Origin: a virus
DNA: 20,556 nucleotides
IMG/VR virus record: IMGVR_UViG_3300019135_000024
Coordinates: 1-20,556 of that record
Direction: 5' to 3' (one strand)
Part shown: piece by piece, positions 1 to 4,829 of the stretch
Position numbering within the stretch: the stretch's first letter is position 1
Layout of the letters: the number at the start of each line of letters is the position of its first letter
Notes under the pieces: generated by a model
What the model was told of the DNA's origin: nothing
What the model saw: the letters and a program-made list of their open reading frames with translations, nothing else
Database searches by the model: none
Program-made: the position numbers and the translations under genes

Positions 1-57
1 CTTGCTGAGAAATGGAATGAGTGGAGAGAGAAGCAAGAAAAAGAGGGAGAGCAATAA
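1..57 (+). CDS. C-terminal fragment of an unidentified gene
   Basis: The window opens inside a reading frame that runs 18 codons to a TAA stop at 55-57. The visible tail (AEKWNEWREKQEKEGEQ at the end) is very charged and helical, as at the end of many small phage proteins. The body of the gene lies upstream of the window, so no function can be given. It is on the same strand as the genes that follow and probably belongs to the same early/middle operon. Being cut by the window edge, it could also be a chance open frame, though the charged composition and clean stop before a hairpin favour a real gene. Confidence 0.5.
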   Translation, partial: LAEKWNEWREKQEKEGEQ

Positions 58-64
58 AACAAAA

Positions 65-84
65 GGGAGCAGTTTTCTGCTCCC
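65..84 (-). terminator. Perfect 8-bp hairpin, minus-strand terminator-like
   Basis: GGGAGCAG (65-72), loop TTTT, CTGCTCCC (77-84) is a perfect stem. On the plus strand it is followed by GACTAAAAACG, without a T-run. On the minus strand it is followed by TTTTGTTTTATT, so as an intrinsic terminator it would work leftward. No minus-strand gene reads into it in this window, so it may block antisense transcription or protect the 3' end of the mRNA of the gene ending at 57. Confidence 0.55.
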
Positions 85-99
85 GACTAAAAACGCGGG

Positions 100-681
100 G
101 TGAGCAGGATGTCAACGTTGACGAAAGTTTCTCCATACAGACAAGGAGCTGTTCGGTTTGGGAGTCGTTCGCACAACATCGACACGACGGTGCGAACGTA
201 CCAACTGACTCCAGAACAATTAGAAAGACTACGTGCTGGCGAAAAGCTTGAGGATATCTTAAAGGAGGAAATGACCATGAGCCAACCTAAAGTGATTGCT
301 TACAACAAATATTTAGAGCTAGAAGCTGAACGGGATGAACTGAAAAAACAGTTACAGGAATTACAACACAAGATGTTGGATGACGAAAAAATTGAGTTGT
401 TGAAACGTGAGGCAATCGATGCTCACAAACTTGTGAGAGAGAAGGAAGAGGAAATTTCTCGCTTGCAGGAAATATTCAATGAGGCAATGACGGCAAAGGA
501 ACAGCTACAGAAGGAAAATTTACTTCTCGAAAATCAGATTCAGAGGTTAAAAGAAGTAAACCAGGAACTAACCGAGCGACTCGACCGTTATTTTTCCGAT
601 CTGAATCGTTTAGAACAGGAAGCAAAAGGTTTACGTCTTTATGCGTTACAGAAGCTGCATGTTGATGTGTATGGAGCTTAA
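100..681 (+). CDS. Coiled-coil phage protein with a second in-frame start
   Basis: A 193-residue soluble protein of unknown function. Residues 1-57 contain a short motif, YQLTPEQLERLRAGEKLED, and the rest (about 65-180) is an almost continuous charged coiled coil with heptads rich in Glu, Lys and Leu. The first start is GTG at 100 or ATG at 109, both with only a weak ribosome site. A far better site, AAAGGAGG at 261-268, lies inside the gene and sets up ATG 277 at ideal spacing (ATG 271 is too close). So either two proteins are made (about 190 and 134 residues) or a small upstream gene has been fused to a coiled-coil gene by loss of a stop. A rod-like or oligomerisation role is inferred from the coiled coil only. 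Confidence 0.75.
   Translation: MSRMSTLTKVSPYRQGAVRFGSRSHNIDTTVRTYQLTPEQLERLRAGEKLEDILKEEMTMSQPKVIAYNKYLELEAERDELKKQLQELQHKMLDDEKIELLKREAIDAHKLVREKEEEISRLQEIFNEAMTAKEQLQKENLLLENQIQRLKEVNQELTERLDRYFSDLNRLEQEAKGLRLYALQKLHVDVYGA
261..279 (+). promoter_or_regulatory. Internal Shine-Dalgarno and start within coiled-coil gene
   Basis: AAAGGAGG at 261-268 is followed eight bases later by ATG 277, in frame with the gene that starts at 100. It is a stronger initiation signal than the one in front of the first start, so the short form of 134 residues, almost pure coiled coil, may be the main product. Confidence 0.6.
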
Positions 682-736
682 AAGCTGAGTTATGTTGCAA
701 CAGACACATAATGTGAAGTAAAAGGAGAGGATAAAA

Positions 737-991
737 ATGAAGGTGAATGTGGATTATCTGGTAGTTCATGAAGCTATTGAAAAGTTAGAAAATGGCGACG
801 CATTGAACGATAAAGAAAAACAAGGTGTTCTCGCTGTATTACGTGCTGTTCAAGGTGATTACATTCCAACGAAGGAAGAGTTAGAACGGCAAGAACGTAA
901 TATTAGACTTTTGGATTTATATAATCCAGAATCAGACGGTTTTAATCGTATTTATGAACAAGTATTAGAGTTTGAAAATAAGTATTGTTAA
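737..991 (+). CDS. Small acidic phage protein, unknown function
   Basis: An 84-residue soluble protein that I do not recognise. The ATG is preceded by a good ribosome site (AAAGGAGAGG, then six bases), which fixes the start. The sequence is mainly helical and highly charged: a first helix near residues 8-18 (HEAIEKLENG), a second near 24-40 ending in VLAVLRAVQGDY, then a stretch rich in Glu/Arg and an aromatic C-terminus ending in Cys. No membrane segment, signal peptide, zinc motif or DNA-binding helix-turn-helix is evident. It sits 55 bases after the coiled-coil gene and is probably cotranscribed with it. Confidence 0.8.
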   Translation: MKVNVDYLVVHEAIEKLENGDALNDKEKQGVLAVLRAVQGDYIPTKEELERQERNIRLLDLYNPESDGFNRIYEQVLEFENKYC

Positions 992-1022
992 TGAACAGTC
1001 CGACGATTACATGTAGCACTTA

Positions 1023-1045
1023 CACCTCATACTAATCATGAGGTG
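1023..1045 (+). promoter_or_regulatory. Hairpin that sequesters the ribosome site of the next gene
   Basis: CACCTCAT (1023-1030), seven-base loop ACTAATC, ATGAGGTG (1038-1045) is a perfect 8-bp stem. The right arm contains the core of the ribosome site (GAGGTGAT, 1040-1047) for the GTG start at 1052. There is no T-run after it, so it is not an intrinsic terminator; occluding translation initiation is the likelier role. Confidence 0.55.
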
Positions 1046-1051
1046 ATACAA

Positions 1052-1210
1052 GTGAACTGGGAAGACAAAGAAACATTCGTTGAACTGAAATTGCTGGCGT
1101 TGGGGATGCTCTCTAAATGGAGGAACGATGAGCTTTATACAGAAGATATGCTGATTGAAGATTTGAAAAAGCTTATACGCCGGTTGGATGCGGAAGAGCC
1201 GAAGCTATAA
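1052..1210 (+). CDS. Small phage protein, 52 residues, unknown function
   Basis: A short frame from GTG 1052 to TAA 1208-1210, preceded by GAGGTGAT at 1040-1047. The product is 52 residues, charged and helical: an N-terminal acidic segment (MNWEDKETF), a hydrophobic helix LKLLALGMLSKW and a basic helix LKKLIRRLDAEE. No known domain is recognised. It comes just before the ArpU-type regulator and on the same strand. The frame is short, so confidence rests on the ribosome site and coding-like composition. Translation is probably modulated by the hairpin covering its ribosome site. Confidence 0.65.
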   Translation: MNWEDKETFVELKLLALGMLSKWRNDELYTEDMLIEDLKKLIRRLDAEEPKL

Positions 1211-1311
1211 AAGATAGAAAGTCCGGATTTTTAGACCGGACCGAAAATAAAAAAAGCCAGGACTGTTCCCGGCATGGTTCTCTAATTAAGTATATCACGG
1301 GAGGGGGCCAA

Positions 1312-1764
1312 GTGGTGAAGCAATTGTCTTTATTGCGTGATACAGACGGAGAAAAAACAAAAGAAGCAGTCGAGGCAGCACTTGAAAAATATCGCATGTA
1401 TATGTTGACGGTTCCAGACGAATTCCTGCCACGCGTGACACAGACGTACTCTCTCGTGCCGCCAAGCAACACGAATGCTTTTCATTCATCTACAGAAAGC
1501 GCGGCCATCCAAAGAGCAGATTTTGAACGAGAACGTGATGAGTACATGGAGAGAATACGCCGCGCGGTGAACAAGCTTAATAAAATGGAACGCGAACTGA
1601 TTATCAAACGATATATGGCATTGGAGGAAAGTTACGATTACGAAATTTACAATGAAATGGGGATTAGCGAATCAAAGTTTTATCGTATTCGTGAGAAGGC
1701 ATTTTACAAATTAGCTTTTGCATTACGCATTGAAGTTTACAAAGAAGAAGAGGCACCTGTTTAG
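1312..1764 (+). CDS. arpU: ArpU-family phage late transcriptional regulator
   Basis: A 150-residue protein matching the ArpU family of Gram-positive phage regulators, which act at the switch to late structural gene expression. The N-terminal half (1-80) is a variable helical region; the C-terminal half carries a sigma-region-4-like helix-turn-helix, seen as MERELIIKRYM around residue 92, then EIYNEMGISESKFYRIREKA ending near 130, and the family's typical end with AFALRIEVY. The start is GTG 1312 or GTG 1315, after GGGAGGGGG at 1299-1307. Its stop overlaps a terminator hairpin. The position just upstream of accessory genes and packaging genes is the usual place for ArpU. The likely target is a late promoter downstream, not identified here. 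Confidence 0.85.
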   Translation: MVKQLSLLRDTDGEKTKEAVEAALEKYRMYMLTVPDEFLPRVTQTYSLVPPSNTNAFHSSTESAAIQRADFERERDEYMERIRRAVNKLNKMERELIIKRYMALEESYDYEIYNEMGISESKFYRIREKAFYKLAFALRIEVYKEEEAPV

Positions 1765-1782
1765 GTGTCTTTTGCTTTTTTT
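1752..1782 (+). terminator. Intrinsic terminator after arpU
   Basis: GGCACCT (1752-1758), loop GTTT, AGGTGTC (1763-1769) form a 7-bp stem with one G-U pair, followed by TTTTGCTTTTTTT. The arpU stop codon lies in the loop/right arm. This ends the early/middle transcript, so the accessory genes after it need their own promoter. Confidence 0.85.
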
Positions 1783-1791
1783 GTAGAATTA

Positions 1792-1820
1792 TTGAATTTT
1801 TTGTAAAAATGCTAGATAAT
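1792..1820 (+). promoter_or_regulatory. Candidate sigma-A-type promoter for the membrane-protein pair
   Basis: TTGAAT at 1792-1797 and GATAAT at 1815-1820 are separated by 17 bases, giving four and five matches to the -35 and -10 consensus. The site lies between the arpU terminator and the gene at 1855, where a new promoter is expected. The region is AT-rich, so a chance match is possible. Confidence 0.5.
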
Positions 1821-1854
1821 TAATAAGGAAATTTTAAGGTAAAGAAGGGATAAA

Positions 1855-2304
1855 ATGGGTAAGTATAGAATAGGTTTAGTATTAATAAGTTTTTTATTAA
1901 CTTATTTCGATGTTTATGTAAATAAAGTTGAAACAGCTTATTTTGTTTCATCAACTACTTTTTTCGCAATGCTCTTATATGATTATGAAAAATTAAAGAG
2001 ACAGTCTAAAACCAAGCTAACAAAAAACTTCGCAAATCTAGGGGCTACTGTATATACTGCATTACTATTTTTATTTTTATTCCTTTTTGTGTTAGCGCAA
2101 GCGAAATACGTTAAATTTGTTGAATCAAATGGTTCTATACTGTTTAAAATGAAAATAAAAATCCTGCATTATAACGGCTTTGACTTCTTCTATATTTTTA
2201 TTACCTTGTCTCTTATCACCTTAGGAGTTACATTGGTTGAGGTTTTTATCGAGTCAGAAGAAGATAGTGTGGTTGACTCAAGCGGAGTCGCGATGGGAAA
2301 ATAA
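1855..2304 (+). CDS. Four-helix membrane protein, unknown function
   Basis: A 149-residue integral membrane protein that I do not recognise. Hydrophobic segments lie near residues 5-20, 28-43, 62-82 (LFLFLFLFVL) and 108-130, with a basic loop (KLKRQSKTKLTK) around 46-57 probably in the cytoplasm, and an acidic tail. The ATG follows GAAGGGAT. Base composition is much more AT-rich than the structural genes, and Phe, Ile and Tyr are abundant, suggesting a recently acquired accessory gene. It is followed 41 bases later by a second membrane protein, so the two may work together. Superinfection exclusion, abortive infection or host-envelope alteration are possible roles, inferred only from context. 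Confidence 0.75.
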   Translation: MGKYRIGLVLISFLLTYFDVYVNKVETAYFVSSTTFFAMLLYDYEKLKRQSKTKLTKNFANLGATVYTALLFLFLFLFVLAQAKYVKFVESNGSILFKMKIKILHYNGFDFFYIFITLSLITLGVTLVEVFIESEEDSVVDSSGVAMGK

Positions 2305-2313
2305 TTTGAGGTT

Positions 2314-2337
2314 GTATTTCTTTAGTAAATACGGAGG
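2314..2337 (+). promoter_or_regulatory. AU hairpin abutting a strong ribosome site
   Basis: GTATTT (2314-2319), loop CTTTAGT, AAATAC (2327-2332) directly precede GGAGG (2333-2337) of the next gene. The stem is AT-rich and weak, so any effect on translation or RNA stability would be modest. Confidence 0.35.
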
Positions 2338-2345
2338 TAACAATT

Positions 2346-2846
2346 ATGATACATATTTTTGAAATATTTTACCCAGCATTAATAATATTAGTAATGAGTT
2401 TTTATATAGCTTTTCATCTTTATATTTTTTTACAGCTAATATCGAATGATATAAAAAAGAAATTAGCTTTTGCATTTACATTATTTCTAATGATTGCGCC
2501 TATTTTTGTGATTATTGAATCATTATGGAATTTGATTTTCAACAAAGGTTTATTCACGAAAAGTGGTTTTGATTCATCTAATTTTCTAGAACGCGTATTT
2601 TTATGTTTAGGAATAATGGCATTTGCACCTTTCGTTTACTTTATAAAACCAAAACAAAGGGCTAATGATATTATAGAAATCGTATTGAATAGGAGACAAA
2701 GTGAACAATCGCAATTACAGCTCAATGATCAAAGTCATATAGTAATTTATTCACAAAATGCTAAACCTCCGAAAATATATAGCACTATATTGGAAGCAAT
2801 ACAACATAAGCTTTGGCAGAAAAGTTCCATGTTAAAATTTCATTGA
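2346..2846 (+). CDS. Three-helix membrane protein with soluble C-terminal tail
   Basis: A 166-residue protein with hydrophobic segments near residues 8-32, 39-64 and 82-101, then a basic stop-transfer sequence (KPKQR) and a soluble tail of about 65 residues containing a Gln/Ser-rich stretch and a C-terminal helix. The ATG has an excellent ribosome site, GGAGGTAA. No family is recognised. It is AT-rich and lies in the same transcription unit as the four-helix protein before it, so the pair may form a membrane complex with the tail as a cytoplasmic sensor or effector; this is inference. Nothing resembling a holin's length and charge pattern is seen, and the true holin is at the end of the window. 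Confidence 0.75.
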   Translation: MIHIFEIFYPALIILVMSFYIAFHLYIFLQLISNDIKKKLAFAFTLFLMIAPIFVIIESLWNLIFNKGLFTKSGFDSSNFLERVFLCLGIMAFAPFVYFIKPKQRANDIIEIVLNRRQSEQSQLQLNDQSHIVIYSQNAKPPKIYSTILEAIQHKLWQKSSMLKFH

Positions 2847-3005
2847 AGTATTGTTGTGTTGTAGTCGAGGAATTTTTGACAGAAAACTGAAAGAAAAATG
2901 AAGGAAAAATGACAGAAAGACGACAGATTATTTCTGTTTAGACGTGTTATTATGGTATTGTGATATTTTGTTGAAGTAGTCTTTCGAATTCTGTCTGAAG
3001 GAGAG

Positions 3006-3032
3006 CGTCTATCCGATTGGGTAGGCGTTTTT
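3006..3032 (+). terminator. Intrinsic terminator after the membrane-protein pair
   Basis: CGTCTATCC (3006-3014), loop GATT, GGGTAGGCG (3019-3027) form a 9-bp stem with two G-U pairs, followed by TTTTT. It lies 160 bases after the gene ending at 2846, leaving room for a short untranslated RNA. Confidence 0.75.
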
Positions 3033-3040
3033 CTATGCAA

Positions 3041-3069
3041 AAAAGAGCCCTTTGGATATGCCCAAAGGG
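3041..3069 (-). terminator. Minus-strand intrinsic terminator
   Basis: On the minus strand CCCTTTGG (3069-3062), loop GCATAT, CCAAAGGG (3055-3048) is a perfect 8-bp stem followed by CTCTTTTTTG. It serves the minus-strand membrane gene whose stop is at 3181, and sits nose to nose with the plus-strand terminator. Confidence 0.75.
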
Positions 3070-3180
3070 ATAGATGTTTTGGAAGAAATGAGACTAACCA
3101 AAAAATAACACAATGTTTTTTAATGTAAAGAAATTCCAGGTGTCTGTCTAAATGACAGGCGTTTTGTAAAGGTATAAAGT

Positions 3181-3618
3181 TTATTTTTGATTAAACAGCC
3201 ATATAACGAGGTATGCAATTCCAGCAAGAATAGCCAATGATATCAATAGGAGTAAAAAATAACCCACAAAGTAAAATGAAAGGAAAAAAGGTATTAAGCT
3301 TAAGCATAGTAATAAAACAATTACCCAAGTCGAGTAATATTCGCGTTCGCTTACCCCAAAAAATATAAGAGCACTACCTAAAACAAACCACAGGAATCCT
3401 GAAAAAACATTTAACAAAACACCTGTCAAATAGTTTCCTGGGTCTTTCATGTAAAATTTAATTAGTTCAATAAAGGTTTCGGGCTTAGGAAGATCCGAGT
3501 TAAAAGAGTATGAAAACCAACTAATTACACATGTTACAACGAGGAAAATAGTAAAGTTTGACAAGGAAGAAACAACAGAAGATAAAAAATTTATAAATTG
3601 TTTAAATACTCCTCGCAT
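3181..3618 (-). CDS. Minus-strand membrane protein, unknown function
   Basis: A 145-residue integral membrane protein, the only convincing gene on the minus strand in this window. Hydrophobic segments lie near residues 20-38, 64-89, 96-115 and 117-142; a soluble loop with LPKPETFIELIKFYMKDPGN lies at about 43-62. The ATG at 3618 has a near-perfect ribosome site (AAGGAGGTG), so strong expression is likely. It has its own terminator at 3041-3069 and a divergent upstream region with a 10-bp inverted repeat, so it is an independently controlled unit against the direction of the late operon. Such genes are often expressed from the prophage (lysogenic conversion or superinfection exclusion), but that role is inference; no family is recognised. 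Confidence 0.8.
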   Translation of the reverse strand: MRGVFKQFINFLSSVVSSLSNFTIFLVVTCVISWFSYSFNSDLPKPETFIELIKFYMKDPGNYLTGVLLNVFSGFLWFVLGSALIFFGVSEREYYSTWVIVLLLCLSLIPFFLSFYFVGYFLLLLISLAILAGIAYLVIWLFNQK

Positions 3619-3661
3619 GGAAACACCTCCTTATATAACACACAATTCAACAATGAATAAA

Positions 3662-3709
3662 ATTTTCCTCCTAAAATTTCAAAAAAATAGTCGTTTTTTG
3701 GAGGAAAAT
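3662..3709. promoter_or_regulatory. Inverted repeat between divergent genes, candidate operator
   Basis: ATTTTCCTCC (3662-3671) is repeated inverted as GGAGGAAAAT (3700-3709), with 28 bases between that include an A7 run and a T6 run which can also pair. It lies between the start of the minus-strand membrane gene and the plus-strand gene near 3761. A weak minus-strand promoter (TTGAAA, 17-base spacer, TATTCA) overlaps the left arm. It could be an operator or a large hairpin. Confidence 0.4.
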
Positions 3710-3760
3710 CCTTCTTATTGTCGAATTTAATAGCAGATGAAAGGAGTGCGAAAATCATAT

Positions 3761-4066
3761 ATGAGATATAAAAATCTCTTCGAAAATCATCCGATTATTG
3801 ATGAGGTTTACGAGGTATGCGGGGAATGGAAAGTATGGGTAGGATTTCAGCCTATAAAAATACGTGTAACAGAAGATTTGAACGGAAAATACTATTATGA
3901 AACAAGTCATTATTACCAAGGATCTCAACAAGCAGGTCCATATATTTCCTCAATCAATGGTTTTAATTCAATCGAAGAGGCGATTGACAGCGCAATGTCG
4001 CAGATTTTACTTTTCTATAGAGAAGATGATGAGGAAGCGAAATGGATTAAAAACGAAAATTACTAA
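3761..4066 (+). CDS. Small soluble protein, unknown function
   Basis: A protein of 101 residues from ATG 3761, or 109 from ATG 3737. The ribosome-site-like AAAGGAG at 3740-3746 overlaps the first ATG and so can only serve the second, although its spacing (14 bases) is long; the start is therefore uncertain. The sequence is rich in Tyr and Trp with alternating beta-type segments (KVWVGFQPIKIRVTED, then YYYETSHYY, GPYISSINGF) and a C-terminal helix (IEEAIDSAMSQILLFY) with acidic end. It looks like a small alpha/beta domain. No membrane segment or catalytic motif is evident and I do not recognise the family. It is divergent from the minus-strand membrane gene. Confidence 0.7.
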   Translation: MRYKNLFENHPIIDEVYEVCGEWKVWVGFQPIKIRVTEDLNGKYYYETSHYYQGSQQAGPYISSINGFNSIEEAIDSAMSQILLFYREDDEEAKWIKNENY

Positions 4067-4133
4067 ATTTATTACAATTTACACTGAATACGGTATCATG
4101 CACGAATATGATGGAGTGAAAGGAGAAACAAGC

Positions 4134-4319
4134 TTGGAAGCTGAAACACTTACAAAGGATGAAATAAATGAACTATTCAACTCGGCATTGGAAGAAATTT
4201 GGCTTGATGCAGAAGTTCTAGCAAGTTTAGTGCCCCATGAAGAGGATGAAAAAGTACAACTACTGTTAAAAGCAATAAAGCGAAATCTAAAGGTGATAAA
4301 AACACTTCGTAATTCTTAA
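4134..4319 (+). CDS. Small helical protein with TTG start, unknown function
   Basis: The frame is open far upstream, but the only good ribosome site, AAAGGAG at 4119-4125, is eight bases before TTG 4134, giving a 61-residue protein. An ATG at 4098 would add 12 residues but lacks a ribosome site. Codons upstream of about 4067 overlap the previous gene and read as unlikely protein. The product is helical: TKDEINELFNSALEEIW, then a Glu-rich linker and a basic helix with LLLKAIKRNLKVIKTLRNS. The paired acidic and basic helices suggest a small two-helix adaptor, but no function can be assigned. Confidence 0.65.
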   Translation: MEAETLTKDEINELFNSALEEIWLDAEVLASLVPHEEDEKVQLLLKAIKRNLKVIKTLRNS

Positions 4320-4320
4320 T

Positions 4321-4342
4321 TCCTGCTTAAAACAGGTTTTTT
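4321..4342 (+). terminator. Weak terminator-like hairpin
   Basis: A short stem CCTG (4322-4325) with CAGG (4333-4336) is followed directly by TTTTTTC. Four base pairs make it weak, but the T-run and its place two bases after the gene ending at 4319 fit an intrinsic terminator. Confidence 0.4.
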
Positions 4343-4346
4343 CTGA

Positions 4347-4463
4347 AGGGAAAACAATGATTTCACCCATAGTAAAAGTTTTGAAGGTATTGATTACGAA
4401 GTCTATGAGATGGACGGAATTTTAGAGCGTTCAGCTCGCTTGGACAAATCAACTATTTGGTGA
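4347..4463 (+). pseudogene. Possible vestigial gene end with no start
   Basis: Between stops at 4344 and 4461 a 38-codon frame reads like protein (SFEGIDYEVYEMDG, then RSARLDKSTIW), with coding-type third-position use. It has no start codon before ATG 4410 and no ribosome site there. It may be the 3' remnant of a deleted gene. Chance is not excluded, because the frame is short. Confidence 0.3.
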
Positions 4464-4471
4464 ACAGTAAC

Positions 4472-4487
4472 AGGAAGTTTTCTTCCT
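4472..4487 (+). other. Hairpin upstream of the 34-residue microprotein
   Basis: AGGAAG (4472-4477), loop TTTT, CTTCCT (4482-4487), followed by TTGTTG. The stem is perfect but has only a two-T tail, so it is a weak terminator or attenuator at most. It lies 33 bases before the microprotein start. Confidence 0.35.
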
Positions 4488-4520
4488 TTGTTGAAATGAG
4501 TAGGTGAAAGGAGTGATAGT

Positions 4521-4625
4521 ATGAAAGATCCGGGCCTCATTGGGAGAATGGATCCAGGAGACATTGGGGTAATGGATCCTGGTGGCGGACTCGGGATATC
4601 TGATCCAGAAGTCTATCATATTTGA
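4521..4625 (+). CDS. 34-residue microprotein of tandem DPG repeats
   Basis: A very small gene with a near-perfect ribosome site (AAAGGAGTGAT, then AGT and ATG). The product is built of imperfect repeats of eight residues: KDPGLIGR, MDPGDIGV, MDPGGGLGI and a degenerate SDPEVYHI. At DNA level GATCC recurs at 4527, 4551, 4575 and 4602, that is at 24, 24 and 27 bases. There is no signal peptide, membrane segment or Cys. The strong ribosome site and a strong terminator 10 bases after the stop argue that it is a real, separately terminated gene. I do not recognise it. A secreted signal is unlikely without a leader; a turn-rich binding peptide is a guess. Confidence 0.65.
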   Translation: MKDPGLIGRMDPGDIGVMDPGGGLGISDPEVYHI

Positions 4626-4634
4626 ATAATAAGA

Positions 4635-4662
4635 AAGCATCCTTCGGGGTGCTTTTTTGTTT
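4635..4662 (+). terminator. Strong intrinsic terminator with TTCG loop
   Basis: AAGCATCC (4635-4642), TTCG tetraloop, GGGTGCTT (4647-4654) give an 8-bp stem with one G-U pair, running into TTTTTTGTTT (4653-4662). It closes the accessory block, so the packaging genes beyond it need a promoter or antitermination. Confidence 0.85.
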
Positions 4663-4673
4663 GGAGGGAAACT

Positions 4674-4826
4674 ATGCGAGATTTAAAGGTTAATGTAAGC
4701 TGGCGCATTATTGCAGATATTGATAACTGCATGGTTGTTGCTTTTTGTGTGGATGGAAAGATGGTGTCTATTGTTTCGGGTAAATCGGATGAGTTGTATG
4801 AAAAGCTGCAGGCTTGGGGTGGATAA
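4674..4826 (+). CDS. Small protein, 50 residues, unknown function
   Basis: A frame from ATG 4674 to TAA 4824-4826 with ribosome site GGAGGG at 4663-4668. The 50-residue product has an alternating beta pattern: LKVNVSWRIIADID, then CMVVAFCVDGKMVSIVSG, then a helix DELYEKLQAWGG. It looks like a small beta-sheet plus helix domain with two Cys residues. No family is recognised. It ends four bases before the HNH endonuclease start, so the two are translationally coupled and it is the first gene of the packaging unit. Confidence 0.7.
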   Translation: MRDLKVNVSWRIIADIDNCMVVAFCVDGKMVSIVSGKSDELYEKLQAWGG

Positions 4827-4829
4827 CGT

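Larger units (their letters stand above)
2847..3180. other. Non-coding convergent region with half-site cluster
   Basis: No convincing gene lies in these 334 bases. The left part (2870-2940) is purine-rich and holds GACAGAA at 2878-2884 and 2911-2917, the inverted TTCTGTT at 2932-2938 and TTCTGTC at 2989-2995, plus two copies of GAAAAATGA exactly 11 bases apart (2893, 2904). The middle has a plus-strand terminator (3006-3032), then a minus-strand terminator (3041-3069). A weaker hairpin lies at 3139-3165. The region separates the plus-strand membrane pair from the minus-strand membrane gene. Confidence 0.6.

Noticed and set aside
1221-1241. Stem GTCCGG/CCGGAC as a terminator before arpU
   Set aside because: The loop is nine bases and an A-rich, not T-rich, stretch follows, so it is not a convincing intrinsic terminator in the plus direction; on the minus strand the T-run is interrupted.
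3139-3169. Hairpin TGTCTGTC/GACAGGCG followed by TTTTG
   Set aside because: It has two G-U pairs and a short T-run, and no plus-strand gene lies just before it; the better terminator for the minus gene is at 3041-3069. Kept only as a note in the non-coding region.
3897-4133. Upstream part of the frame ending at 4319
   Set aside because: It overlaps the preceding gene in another frame and has no ribosome site; the good ribosome site at 4119-4125 puts the start at TTG 4134.
4449-4640. Minus-strand frame of 63 codons opposite the microprotein
   Set aside because: Its apparent repeats are the complement of the 24-base repeats of the plus-strand gene, and it would begin inside a terminator hairpin.
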